A stretch of DNA of 64,000 nt from Joostella atrarenae. Lineage in GTDB: Bacteria > Bacteroidota > Bacteroidia > Flavobacteriales > Flavobacteriaceae. The DNA lies in assembly GCF_021764745.1 (NCBI RefSeq), contig NZ_JAETXX010000001.1, positions 310,001 to 374,000 of the forward strand. Reading direction: 5' to 3'. The position numbers and the translations under genes are program-made. This document shows, piece after piece, positions 29,029 to 38,302 of the stretch. Under the pieces are notes generated by a model. The model saw only the letters and a program-made list of their open reading frames with translations. It searched no databases and was not told where the DNA came from. Numbering within the stretch: the first letter of the stretch is position 1; each line of letters opens with the position of its first letter.

Positions 29029-29238
29029 TTATAAAATGTTTGTCCATTTCAAGAGAAACATGACAAAAAGAGTTGCTGCACTACTGGTTATTATTGAACT
29101 TTGCCAGAAATAAAGTCTACCTACCCATGTCTTCCACATATTTTTCCCGCCTATTTTTTTAACATAGTCACTAAGAGCTATATAATGAACAAAATTCATT
29201 AATAAAAAAATTAAAACCGCAATAACTACTATCCACAT
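29029..29238 (-). CDS. Small two-helix membrane protein, hypothetical
   Basis: The 69-residue product has two hydrophobic helices (VVIAVLIFLLMNFVHYIAL near the N-terminus and SIITSSAATLFVMFLL near the C-terminus) joined by a basic loop (DYVKKIGGKNMWKTWVGR). That pattern is what a real small inner-membrane protein shows, and the gene sits alone in a 674-base gap between gcdH and the mannan locus. I do not recognise a family. No clear promoter was found, so it remains uncertain. The rest of the gap (28823-29028 and 29239-29378) shows nothing I can name. Confidence 0.5.
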   Translation of the reverse strand: MWIVVIAVLIFLLMNFVHYIALSDYVKKIGGKNMWKTWVGRLYFWQSSIITSSAATLFVMFLLKWTNIL

Positions 29239-29378
29239 ATTCTTTCATTTACTGAATTATAGTTTAATATAAAAACCAACCAATTAAACTCTTGGTATAC
29301 TAAATATAGTGAAAATTATTTATAGTAAAGGAATGGCTTATTTTTGCTTTTATGCTACTAGCCAGAATCTTATATAAA

Positions 29379-29412
29379 AAAAGAGCATCTAAAATTAATT
29401 AAATGCTCTTTT
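29379..29412 (-). terminator. Terminator at the end of the mannan-type operon
   Basis: AAAAGAGCAT (29379-29388) pairs exactly with ATGCTCTTTT (29403-29412) over a 14-base loop. On the minus strand a T-run follows, 28 bases after the stop codon of the last operon gene. Confidence 0.8.
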
Positions 29413-29439
29413 AATATGATCTAAACTAATAAACGGCTA

Positions 29440-30156
29440 TTACACTTCGTAATTATCCCAATTAGCAATTTCATTTCTTTCTTCAGGTTTAATACAAATA
29501 TCTAAAGTACGCTGATCGTATTTCATATTATATTGAGCCAAAACATCGTCTGGAACTCCATCCCAAACATTTGGTGTATTCCCAACATAGCCAAGATATT
29601 TAATCCCTTCTTCGCTTGTAAAATATCCCGTAGACACTAAATCTCTCAAACGTGTAAAAAAGCGAGCTCCTTGAACAAGATGTGGCTTTACATCATCTGG
29701 ATAAGCAATATCTTCAACGATTTCTATCTGTTGCTCTTCAGAAATACTTTTAAACACCTTGTTAAAGCGTTTGTTACTTTCATGATCTATCCACATAATC
29801 CCACCTCGAAGTGGCAATTGATGATGCGGCATATCTAAAACTATGTATGAGATAAAGTCTATGACTCCTACTTTACTAGCTGCACTATAATCACCTTCAG
29901 CAGGAATAATTATATCAGCAAGAACAGTAAGTGTTTCTAATTCATGATCGTTAAAATAAGCCCCTTTAGCACGTAACTCCTCTTCATAGGCTAACTCTTC
30001 TTTGGTACGTGTTGTGTCGTAATTATTATCACTATCACTTGGCGCATCTGTGTTTGCAATGGTTGGCTCTTCGGTATCAGTAAGACATCCCGAAAACATA
30101 AATCCGGAAGTAACAGTACCTGCCACCATGGCTTTTAAACTTTTTCTTCTATCCAT
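29440..30156 (-). CDS. Gluconate 2-dehydrogenase subunit 3 family protein with Tat-like signal
   Basis: The 238-residue product starts MDRRKSLKAMVAGTVTSGFMFSGC: twin arginines followed by a hydrophobic stretch and a lipobox Cys, so export by Tat as a lipoprotein is likely. The mature part (LETLTVLADIIIPAEGDYSAA, GGIMWIDHESNKRF) matches gluconate 2-dehydrogenase subunit 3, the small subunit of membrane-bound sugar or sugar-acid dehydrogenases. In FAD glucose dehydrogenase the small subunit carries the Tat signal and helps export the catalytic subunit. It lies 12 bases after the GMC gene, its probable partner. Confidence 0.88.
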   Translation of the reverse strand: MDRRKSLKAMVAGTVTSGFMFSGCLTDTEEPTIANTDAPSDSDNNYDTTRTKEELAYEEELRAKGAYFNDHELETLTVLADIIIPAEGDYSAASKVGVIDFISYIVLDMPHHQLPLRGGIMWIDHESNKRFNKVFKSISEEQQIEIVEDIAYPDDVKPHLVQGARFFTRLRDLVSTGYFTSEEGIKYLGYVGNTPNVWDGVPDDVLAQYNMKYDQRTLDICIKPEERNEIANWDNYEV

Positions 30157-30168
30157 GATTTTTATGTT

Positions 30169-31908
30169 TTAAATATTCATTTTTTTCATTTCTTCTGTAA
30201 GATAATCAGACGCCCTCCAAGCCAATGCTAAAATTGTCCATGTAGGATTTTTATCTGCTTGAGAAACAAAAGCTCCACCATCCATAACAAATAAATTTGG
30301 CACATCATGCGTTTGATTATATCTGTTTACCACAGAAGTAGAAGGATCATCACCCATTCTCGTTGTACCTACTTCATGAATAATTCTTCCTGGAGCATCT
30401 AATCCATAATCGCTTTCTTTTCCAGGCTTATCTCCCAATGGAATAGCTCCCATGTTATGATAAAGCTCTTCAAAAGTGTCTTGCATGTGCTTTGCTTGCT
30501 TAACCTCATCGTCTGTCCAATTATAGTTAAAACGCAACACTGGAATTCCATATTTATCGACTACATTAGGATCTATCTCACAGTAATTATCTTTCTGCGG
30601 AATACTTTCACCTCTACCAGCCATACCAACCGTTGCACCATAATATCTACTAACATCTTCTTTTAGTCCAACTCCATAACCCCCAGCCTTTTTATTTTCG
30701 CCAGGTTTTTGAAACTTTCCATTAAGATTTTGAATTCCCATTCCAGCTCCATAAGAAGGCATTCCCATACCTCCCCAATATTCAATATGATATCCTCTAG
30801 AAAATCCAAGATCCTTTTTATCATTTAACCACCATGGAACATATAAATGCATTCCTCCAACACCATCTTCATTATAACGTTTTCTTTCCATTAATTCAGG
30901 AATTATTGCAGATCTAGAGGCTCCTGTAGAATCGTGTAAATACTTTCCTACTACACCACTAGAATTGGCAACTCCATTTGGAAATCTTTCTGACTTAGAA
31001 TTCAATAAAATTCTAGCAGAACTACAAGCACTAGCAGCTAAGATAACAACTTTTGCTTTTACCGTGTACTCTTGATTATCATATTTATTTACATAAGAAA
31101 CACCTGTAGCTTTTCCATTTTCGTCCGTTAAAACCTCTCTTACCATTGCATTTACATAGAGATCTACATTATCATACTCCAATGCTGGTTTTACCAAAAC
31201 AGATGAAGACGAGAAATCTCCGTAAATACTACATGAACGAGAACATTGACTACAATAGAAACAAGCACCACGACGATTGTCTACACGCTTAGTAAGAATA
31301 GAAAGTCTTGATGGAATAACAGGAATATTAGATTTTGCTCCTGCTTTTTTAAGATATAATTCGTGTAAACGGGGTTTTGGTGGTGGTAAAAAATACCCAT
31401 CTGGTTCATTTTTAATATTTTCTTTACTCCCAAAGACTCCAATAAATTTATCAACCTTGTCGTAGTAAGGTTTTACATCGTCATAAGAAATAGGCCAGTT
31501 ATCTCCTTTTCCATCAAAATCTTTTCTTTTGAAGTCCAAAGGCCCAAAACGTAGCGATATACGTCCCCAGTGATTTGTTCTTCCACCAACCATTCTAGAA
31601 CGGAACCAATCAAATTTAGATCCATTTTTATGAGTGTACGGTTCGCCATCTAGCTTCCATCCACCATAAGCCATATCGAAATCTCCAAAAGCTCTTGTGC
31701 TTCCGGCCCCTCGACGAGGAGATTCATAAGGCCATTTAAATTGCGTTTGTTGATCGGGATTAGCAGGGTCAAAATTAGGTCCAGCTTCTAGCAAGGCTAT
31801 TTTAAAACCAGCTTCAGAAAGCACCTTTGTCGCCATTCCTCCTCCAGCTCCAGAACCCACGACCAAAATGTCGTAAACCTTAGACGCTTCTTTAATTTGA
31901 AAAGACAT
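30169..31908 (-). CDS. GMC-family FAD-dependent oxidoreductase (sugar dehydrogenase type)
   Basis: The 579-residue product has the FAD-binding VVGSGAGGGMATKVL at residues 16-30, the GMC segment VGGRTNHWGRISLR, and the C-terminal GMC domain (HEVGTTRMGDDPSTSVVNR, NPTWTILALAWR). A cysteine cluster CFYCSQCSRSC (CX2CX2CX3C) in the middle is like an iron-sulfur site; FAD glucose dehydrogenases carry such a cluster. There is no signal peptide, which fits export together with the Tat-signal subunit 12 bases downstream. Lying behind two alpha-mannosidase genes, it may oxidise mannose or a related sugar in the periplasm (inference). No cytochrome subunit is adjacent. Confidence 0.9.
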   Translation of the reverse strand: MSFQIKEASKVYDILVVGSGAGGGMATKVLSEAGFKIALLEAGPNFDPANPDQQTQFKWPYESPRRGAGSTRAFGDFDMAYGGWKLDGEPYTHKNGSKFDWFRSRMVGGRTNHWGRISLRFGPLDFKRKDFDGKGDNWPISYDDVKPYYDKVDKFIGVFGSKENIKNEPDGYFLPPPKPRLHELYLKKAGAKSNIPVIPSRLSILTKRVDNRRGACFYCSQCSRSCSIYGDFSSSSVLVKPALEYDNVDLYVNAMVREVLTDENGKATGVSYVNKYDNQEYTVKAKVVILAASACSSARILLNSKSERFPNGVANSSGVVGKYLHDSTGASRSAIIPELMERKRYNEDGVGGMHLYVPWWLNDKKDLGFSRGYHIEYWGGMGMPSYGAGMGIQNLNGKFQKPGENKKAGGYGVGLKEDVSRYYGATVGMAGRGESIPQKDNYCEIDPNVVDKYGIPVLRFNYNWTDDEVKQAKHMQDTFEELYHNMGAIPLGDKPGKESDYGLDAPGRIIHEVGTTRMGDDPSTSVVNRYNQTHDVPNLFVMDGGAFVSQADKNPTWTILALAWRASDYLTEEMKKMNI

Positions 31909-31946
31909 TTACGTTTGTATTAGTTAATATTAATTTTATATAAATC

Positions 31947-34322
31947 TTATTTATTGTAAAGGATTTTATTTGGGCGATTACTCATATAAAAGTTTAACTC
32001 GCCTCCTTTTATAATATCGTCATGCTTTATAAATGGTTCCTTTAATTCTTTACCATTTAATAAAACTTTATCGACAAATACATTTTCTTCGGATTGATTA
32101 TTAACAACCACTTTAAATTTATTACCATTTTCAAGATTCACAGTAGCGCTTTTCATCGCAGGGCTTCCTAATGCATATACATCTGAGCCTGGTGCAACTG
32201 GATAAAACCCTAAAGTACTAAAAATATACCAAGCACTCATTTGTCCAAAATCATCATTCCCACCTAAACCATCAGCTTTAGGTTGGTACATTGCTTTTAA
32301 TATCATCCTAATTTTATCTTGAGATTTCCATGGAGTATCTGTCCAATTATACAAGTACACTACATGGTGAGAAGGTTCATTTCCATGAACATAATTACCA
32401 ATTATTCCTTCACGGGAAATATCTTCCGTATTTTCAAAATATTTATCTGGTAGATCCATAGAAAAAAGCGAATCTAAATGCTGCGAAAAGACTTCCTTTC
32501 CTCCCATCATTTCAATCATCTTATTTGGCGCGTGTGGGACATACAAACTATAATTCCACGAGTTACCTTCAATAAAACCTTGCCCATGAGTATTTAATGG
32601 ATCAAAATCCTTTTTAAAGCTTCCGTCGTCTAATTTAGGACGCATAAACCCGCTTTTCTCATCATATACATTTTTATAATTCTCAGCACGTTCACTAAAT
32701 TCGTTATAAATATCATCCTTCCCTAGTTTCTTTGCTGCCTGCGCAATTGCCCAATCATCATAAGCATACTCTAGCGTTTTAGAAACAGAAGAACCATTTT
32801 TATCTTCTGGAACATATCCTTTTTCCATATAATATTCTAAGCCATCGTAATAAGGAACCTTTGCTGTATGAACACTTGCCATAAGTGCAGCTTCAGCATC
32901 AAAACCTGTATTACCTTTTACAATAGCATCAGCAATTACAGAAACACTGTGATATCCAATCATACACCAATTCTCATTGGCATAATGAGACCAAACTGGA
33001 AGCATTCCATGTACACTTTGATTATAATGCGAAACCATAGAATTAATCATGTCTGAATTTCTCTTAGGTTGCAATACATTGAATAATGGATGTAATGCTC
33101 TGTATGTATCCCATAAAGAAAAACTAGTGTAATTTGTAAAATTCTCAGCTTGATGAATATTCATGTCTAAACCACGATATTTACCATCAACATCCATATA
33201 AACTGTTGGACCAAGAAAAGCATGATACATTGCCGTATAGAAATTTACCATTTCATCTTGATTTATAGGATCCAATTGAACCTTATTCAGTTCAGAATTC
33301 CATGAATTTTGTGTTTCCTCCTTGACTTTTTCAAAATCCCAATGAGGAATCTCTACATTCATATTATTAATAGCCCCTTTTGTACTCACAGGAGAAATAG
33401 CAAACTTAATTTTCACCTTTTCACCTTCAGAAGTATTAAAATCAAAATATGCTTTTAAATTTTCTCCCGCCATTTCTGGAAAGTTAGTGTTTTGGTCAAA
33501 CTTTCTCCAAAAGCCCTTGTAAACATTATTGTCATAATTTTCTTGACCATATTTAGTGATTGGCTTACTAAAAGCCATCGCAAAATAAACTTTACGTGTT
33601 CTTGCCCAACCATTAGTTTGTCTGTAACCAGTAACTAGCGTATCGTTTTCTACACGAACAAAGGTCCATACATTTTTCTCCTTATAATTATAAATTCCCG
33701 ATGTTAGATCTAAAATAATATGAGATGCTTCCGATTTTGGAAACGTATACTGATGCATCCCTACACGTGTAGTCGCAGTTAATTCAGCTTTAATATTATA
33801 ATCTTCTAGCTGAACGCTATAATAACCAGCTTCTGCATGCTCATTTTTATGAGAAAATCGTGAACGATACCCAGTGTCTGGATTAGATTCTGTTCCTGGA
33901 TTCATTTGAAGCTCGCCTACAGTAGGCATGATTAAAAAATCACCTAAATCTGAATGTCCTGTACCGCTAAAATGTGTATGACTAAAACCAACAATAGTTG
34001 TATCATCATATTGATATCCTGCGCAATATTTATATACATCTGGATTATAATGCCCATCTAACTCATAAGGAATGGTATCCGTATCTGGACTTAGTTGTAC
34101 ACTCCCAAATGGAGCCGTAGCACCTGGGTATGTATGTCCCATTTTGGCAGTTCCAATCATTGGATCTACATACTGGACTAAATTTTGGAAATCATCAGTA
34201 TGATTAGAAGCTGACTCATTAGCGACTCCTTTCTTCTGATTACACGTCACAAACATTAATGCTGAGAAAAAAACAGCAAACTTTAACGTACATTCATATA
34301 TAAATTTAGGAGGTTTTATCAT
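31947..34322 (-). CDS. GH92 family alpha-mannosidase, lipoprotein
   Basis: The 791-residue product has an N-terminal lipoprotein signal (lipobox LMFVTC near residue 27), then the GH92 layout: VDPMIGTAKMGHTYPGA at the start of the beta-sandwich, FIEGNSWNYSLYVPH (general acid region), HGNEPSHHVVYLYNW, and GLGGNDDFGQMSAWYIFSTLGFYPV with the acidic residues of the catalytic site. GH92 enzymes are calcium-dependent exo-alpha-mannosidases that trim mannans or N-glycans. It should be displayed in the envelope. It follows the second GH92 gene by 24 bases. The exact linkage cut cannot be read from the sequence. Confidence 0.93.
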   Translation of the reverse strand: MIKPPKFIYECTLKFAVFFSALMFVTCNQKKGVANESASNHTDDFQNLVQYVDPMIGTAKMGHTYPGATAPFGSVQLSPDTDTIPYELDGHYNPDVYKYCAGYQYDDTTIVGFSHTHFSGTGHSDLGDFLIMPTVGELQMNPGTESNPDTGYRSRFSHKNEHAEAGYYSVQLEDYNIKAELTATTRVGMHQYTFPKSEASHIILDLTSGIYNYKEKNVWTFVRVENDTLVTGYRQTNGWARTRKVYFAMAFSKPITKYGQENYDNNVYKGFWRKFDQNTNFPEMAGENLKAYFDFNTSEGEKVKIKFAISPVSTKGAINNMNVEIPHWDFEKVKEETQNSWNSELNKVQLDPINQDEMVNFYTAMYHAFLGPTVYMDVDGKYRGLDMNIHQAENFTNYTSFSLWDTYRALHPLFNVLQPKRNSDMINSMVSHYNQSVHGMLPVWSHYANENWCMIGYHSVSVIADAIVKGNTGFDAEAALMASVHTAKVPYYDGLEYYMEKGYVPEDKNGSSVSKTLEYAYDDWAIAQAAKKLGKDDIYNEFSERAENYKNVYDEKSGFMRPKLDDGSFKKDFDPLNTHGQGFIEGNSWNYSLYVPHAPNKMIEMMGGKEVFSQHLDSLFSMDLPDKYFENTEDISREGIIGNYVHGNEPSHHVVYLYNWTDTPWKSQDKIRMILKAMYQPKADGLGGNDDFGQMSAWYIFSTLGFYPVAPGSDVYALGSPAMKSATVNLENGNKFKVVVNNQSEENVFVDKVLLNGKELKEPFIKHDDIIKGGELNFYMSNRPNKILYNK

Positions 34323-34346
34323 AATCTCTCTTAAACAATTTACATT

Positions 34347-36632
34347 TTATTCATTTGATAAAGAATATGGAGCATCTGATTTTTCTGTTCCTCTATTCTT
34401 ATTAGGCGTGCTACTCATTTCAAAATCAATCTTAGCTCCTTCCATTAAAGCTTTATGACTGATAAAGTTTTTGCTATAATTCTGCCCGTTGAAACTCATT
34501 TGATCCACATACCTATTCTTGTCACTATTATTAGGGGCATCAATTATAACTTTTTTACCATTTTGTAATTCAACAGTAAGCTTTTTAAATAGTGGGGCAC
34601 CTAAAACATATTCATCCGTTGCTGGACAAACTGGATAAAATCCCATTGCAGAAAACACGTACCAAGCTGATGTTTGTCCGTTATCTTCATCACCACAATA
34701 ACCGTCTGGCGTAGGCATATACATTCTATCCATTGTTTCACGAACCCAATACTGAGTTTTCCATGGTTGAGAAGCATAATTATACAAATAAATCATGTGT
34801 TGAATAGGTTGATTCCCATGTGCATATTGCCCCATGTTTGCTATTTGCATTTCTCGAATTTCGTGGATAACACCTCCATAATAGCTTTCATCAAAAATTG
34901 GTGGTAAAGTAAATACTTCGTCTAGTTTTGCTGTAAAACTATCTTTCCCTCCCATTAAATCCATAAGTCCTTGGATATCATGAAAAACAGACCATGTATA
35001 ATGCCAACTATTACCCTCAGTAAAAGCATCTCCCCATTTAAATGGATTAAATGGCTCCATGAATTTACCCTCTTTATTTTTACCACGCATTAAATTGGTT
35101 TCCTTATCGAATAGATTTTTATAGTTTAAACTTCTTTCTTTATAAAGTTTTATTTCTTTTTTAGGTCTGTCTAAGGCTTTTGCTAGCTGGTAAATTGCAA
35201 AATCATCATAAGCATATTCTAATGTACGGGCTGCATTTTCATTAATATCTACATCGTAAGGAACATAACCTAAGTCTTTATAATATTCTGCTCCAGCACG
35301 CCCAACAGCAGTAAGCGGCCCTGCATTATTTGCTCCATGAATAACAGCTTCATAAAGTGTCTCTATGTCGTAATTAGCATCTTTATTTTTAAGATAAGCA
35401 TCTGCAACTACAGAAGCGGAGTTATTTCCAACCATAACACTTCTAAGTCCTGGACTTGCCCATTCTGGCAGCCATCCACTTTCTTTGTAAGCATTTGCCA
35501 AACCTTCTTGCATTTGAACATTTAACTCAGGATACATTAAATTTAAGAAAGGAAATAGAGATCGGAAGGTATCCCAAAAACCTGTGTCCGTAAACATGTA
35601 TCCAGGCAAGACCTTACCATTGTATGGACTATAATGAACTACGTTTCCATCTTTATCGTATTCAAAAAACTTTCTTGGAAAAAGAAGAGAACGGTATAAG
35701 CAAGAATAGAAAGTCTCAAACTGATCTATAGTTCCGCCTTCTACTTTAATTCTATTTAATTCTTTATTCCATATATTTCTTCCTGCTTCTTTTAAAGCAT
35801 CAAAATCATTATTCCCAATTTCTTTTAAATTAATTTCAGCTTGTTCAATACTTATAAAAGAAGACGCTACTTTGGCATTTACCTGTTGTCCTTTTTTGGT
35901 TTTAAATCCAACAACGGCACCAACATGATCTGCTTCATTTTCTAAAACATCTTGAAGTTTATTGTTGCTGAAAGTATTTGTACTAACAAAAGGCGTATCA
36001 AATTCAATAACAAAATAATTTTTAAAATTGTCAGGTACACCACCGCTATTTTTAGTAGTATAACCTATTATTTTATTTTCCTTCGGAAGTAATTTTACAT
36101 ATGATCCTTTATCTAATGCATCGATTACAATATAAGCACTATCGGTTTCTGGAAAAGTAAATCTAAAGCGAGCAGCTCTCTCTGTTGGTGTAATCTCTGT
36201 GGTAACATTGTGATCTGCCAAATAAACACTATAATAATGAGGCTTTACGGTTTCGGCTTTATGAGAAAACCAACTTGCACGATCGTCTTCATTAAAAACT
36301 AACTTTCCAGTAATTGGCATGATAGCAAATTGCCCATAGTCGTTCATCCAAGGTGATGGCTGATGTGTTTGTTTAAAACCTCGGAGTTTATCTGCATCGT
36401 ATTCATATGCCCAACCATTCCCCATTTTACCAGTTTGAGGTGTCCAAAAATTCATTCCCCAAGGCATTGCAATAGCTGGATATACATTACCATTAGACAT
36501 ACTTGGTTTTGAGTCGGTTCCCATTAAGGGCTTGACATAATCAATTGGATTCTCAATTGAAGCTATTTGCTTTGTTTGTCCAAAAGCGACTGAACAAGCA
36601 AAGAATAGTGAGGTAAGGAGTAAAAATCTCAT
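34347..36632 (-). CDS. GH92 family alpha-mannosidase, secreted
   Basis: The 761-residue product has a cleavable signal peptide (MRFLLLTSLFFACSVAFGQ) rather than a lipobox. It carries VKPLMGTDSKPSMSNGNVYPAIAMP, TEGNSWHYTWSVFHD, HGNQPIQHMIYLYNY, and GYCGDEDNGQTSAWYVFSAMGFYPV, all in GH92 order. It differs from its downstream neighbour at the NQPIQH/NEPSHH and GDED/GNDD positions, so the two probably cut different linkages (inference). It is the first gene after susD; a hairpin lies in the 152-base gap between them. Confidence 0.93.
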   Translation of the reverse strand: MRFLLLTSLFFACSVAFGQTKQIASIENPIDYVKPLMGTDSKPSMSNGNVYPAIAMPWGMNFWTPQTGKMGNGWAYEYDADKLRGFKQTHQPSPWMNDYGQFAIMPITGKLVFNEDDRASWFSHKAETVKPHYYSVYLADHNVTTEITPTERAARFRFTFPETDSAYIVIDALDKGSYVKLLPKENKIIGYTTKNSGGVPDNFKNYFVIEFDTPFVSTNTFSNNKLQDVLENEADHVGAVVGFKTKKGQQVNAKVASSFISIEQAEINLKEIGNNDFDALKEAGRNIWNKELNRIKVEGGTIDQFETFYSCLYRSLLFPRKFFEYDKDGNVVHYSPYNGKVLPGYMFTDTGFWDTFRSLFPFLNLMYPELNVQMQEGLANAYKESGWLPEWASPGLRSVMVGNNSASVVADAYLKNKDANYDIETLYEAVIHGANNAGPLTAVGRAGAEYYKDLGYVPYDVDINENAARTLEYAYDDFAIYQLAKALDRPKKEIKLYKERSLNYKNLFDKETNLMRGKNKEGKFMEPFNPFKWGDAFTEGNSWHYTWSVFHDIQGLMDLMGGKDSFTAKLDEVFTLPPIFDESYYGGVIHEIREMQIANMGQYAHGNQPIQHMIYLYNYASQPWKTQYWVRETMDRMYMPTPDGYCGDEDNGQTSAWYVFSAMGFYPVCPATDEYVLGAPLFKKLTVELQNGKKVIIDAPNNSDKNRYVDQMSFNGQNYSKNFISHKALMEGAKIDFEMSSTPNKNRGTEKSDAPYSLSNE

Positions 36633-36722
36633 ATAAAATGTAACTTAGGTTGTTTCCACTATTATGTGGTTTTTATTAAAATTTAATAGAGGATATATAA
36701 AAGCAATCTTCTTTAAAATGAC

Positions 36723-36750
36723 TCTCCCACTCTTAAAAAAGAGAGGGAGA
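36723..36750 (-). terminator. Hairpin between susD and the first GH92 gene
   Basis: On the minus strand TCTCCC-T-CTC pairs with GAG-T-GGGAGA around a T-rich loop, 35 bases after the susD stop. No long T-run follows, so it is more likely a partial terminator or an mRNA-stabilising element that keeps susCD levels above those of the enzymes (inference). Confidence 0.45.
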
Positions 36751-36784
36751 AATCAAACTAACTAATTGATAATAGAAAACATTT

Positions 36785-38284
36785 TTACCAATCTGGATTC
36801 TGTGTCAACTCTTTATTGTTATTAATTTCCCTTTGCGGAATTGGAAATAACAAATACTTTTCTGTAAGCGTAGGTCCATATGAAAATTGATGCCCTACAA
36901 AATTTTCAAAACTTCCAGTGGTAAGGTTTAAAGCTTTTCTTCTTCTTGCCATGTCAAACCAATATTTATTTTCGAACGAAAGTTCATAAAAACGTTCTTT
37001 CCAAATATCTTCCTGTGTAATACTTGCGTCATATAATGGTAAATTAGCTCTATCTCTAACTTCATTTATAGCAGCAAGTACATCTTTAGTTGCTCCATAA
37101 GCTTCGAATCCTGCTTCTGCATATGTTAATAAAACTTCAGCATATCTAAAGAACTTCCAACCAAGGCTACTTTGCGCCGTTCTTAAAACTGCATCTTCAT
37201 CAAAATATTTATATATATATGTAGCGCTAAAATCAACTATTTCATTCGGGTCATCAATAGAAGGGTACTCTGTAAAGTAAAACTCTTGTTCTTCTAAACG
37301 TTTATCACCTGCTTCATGTGCATCTATAAAATCTTGAGTTGGATACAGCGCTCCATATTCATCAGAAAATTGAGAAATCCCTCTAGATCTTGGTAACATC
37401 CATGATGTTAAACCACTTGTAGCAAATCCTACTAAATATTGATTCTGAAAAATAATCTCTCCCGTGTTATTAATATTTGGGTCATGTAAATTATCATAAT
37501 CATCAAAAAGACTATATTTCTTACTATCTATTACCTCTTTTGCTTTATCTGCAGCTAACTTATAATAATTATCCCCTGCCTGTAATGGATAACCCGCCAT
37601 AGTAAGATACACACTAGACAATAATGTTTTTGCAGCTCCTAGACCTACTCTTCCTGACTCATCTGTAAAAGGAATTCCAGAGTTTTCTACATCTTTGAGG
37701 TCTGCAACAATTGCATTATAAACCTCCTGCTGCGGACTTCTTGCTGGATAAAGTAACTCAGATGATGCGTCTACAGGTTCTAAAATTAAAGGCACATCTC
37801 CAAACAACCTTACTAAATGAAAGTAATAAAAAGCTCTAACAAACTTAGCCTGACCAATAAGGTTGTCCTTATCAGATTGCGCCATATCTACTTCTGGGAT
37901 ACGAGCAATTGCCAGGTTTGCATTTGCTATGGCTCTATATGAATTCTGCCACCAGTTTAAAACATAAGCATCTTCTGAGTTTGCTGTTAGGTTTCTATAT
38001 GCATTGTTAAATTGGCTTTGTCCAACCTCTGTATTGCACAGACCTGTTGCAAATTCTAGCATCATAAATGGACTTTCTCCATAGGTACCAGAACCATCAC
38101 TAACAAACCTCAATGAAGCATATAGAGTATTTATTGCCGACTCCGCTTGTTCTCTAGTTTGAAAGTAATTGTCTTGAGTATATTCAGATTCATTTTCTTC
38201 AGCTAAAAAATCTGAACAACTACTTACTCCTACTAAAACTAAACATAGGAGAGCGTTGATATATATTTTTTTTGAAATTTTCAT
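36785..38284 (-). CDS. SusD/RagB-type glycan-binding lipoprotein
   Basis: The ATG at 38284 is preferred to an in-frame TTG nine bases upstream, giving 499 residues that start MKISKKIYINALLCLVLVGVS with lipobox Cys near residue 23. Typical SusD features follow: TQDNYFQTREQAESAINTLYA, AKFVRAFYYFHLVRLFGDVPL, AKTLLSSVYLTMAG (TPR helices) and the C-terminal WKERFYELSFENKYWFDMAR and NPDW ending. It should bind mannan fragments at the surface with the upstream SusC, 18 bases away. It is complete, although the susC gene is broken. Confidence 0.95.
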   Translation of the reverse strand: MKISKKIYINALLCLVLVGVSSCSDFLAEENESEYTQDNYFQTREQAESAINTLYASLRFVSDGSGTYGESPFMMLEFATGLCNTEVGQSQFNNAYRNLTANSEDAYVLNWWQNSYRAIANANLAIARIPEVDMAQSDKDNLIGQAKFVRAFYYFHLVRLFGDVPLILEPVDASSELLYPARSPQQEVYNAIVADLKDVENSGIPFTDESGRVGLGAAKTLLSSVYLTMAGYPLQAGDNYYKLAADKAKEVIDSKKYSLFDDYDNLHDPNINNTGEIIFQNQYLVGFATSGLTSWMLPRSRGISQFSDEYGALYPTQDFIDAHEAGDKRLEEQEFYFTEYPSIDDPNEIVDFSATYIYKYFDEDAVLRTAQSSLGWKFFRYAEVLLTYAEAGFEAYGATKDVLAAINEVRDRANLPLYDASITQEDIWKERFYELSFENKYWFDMARRRKALNLTTGSFENFVGHQFSYGPTLTEKYLLFPIPQREINNNKELTQNPDW

Positions 38285-38302
38285 TGCTATCAATTTATAA
38301 GT

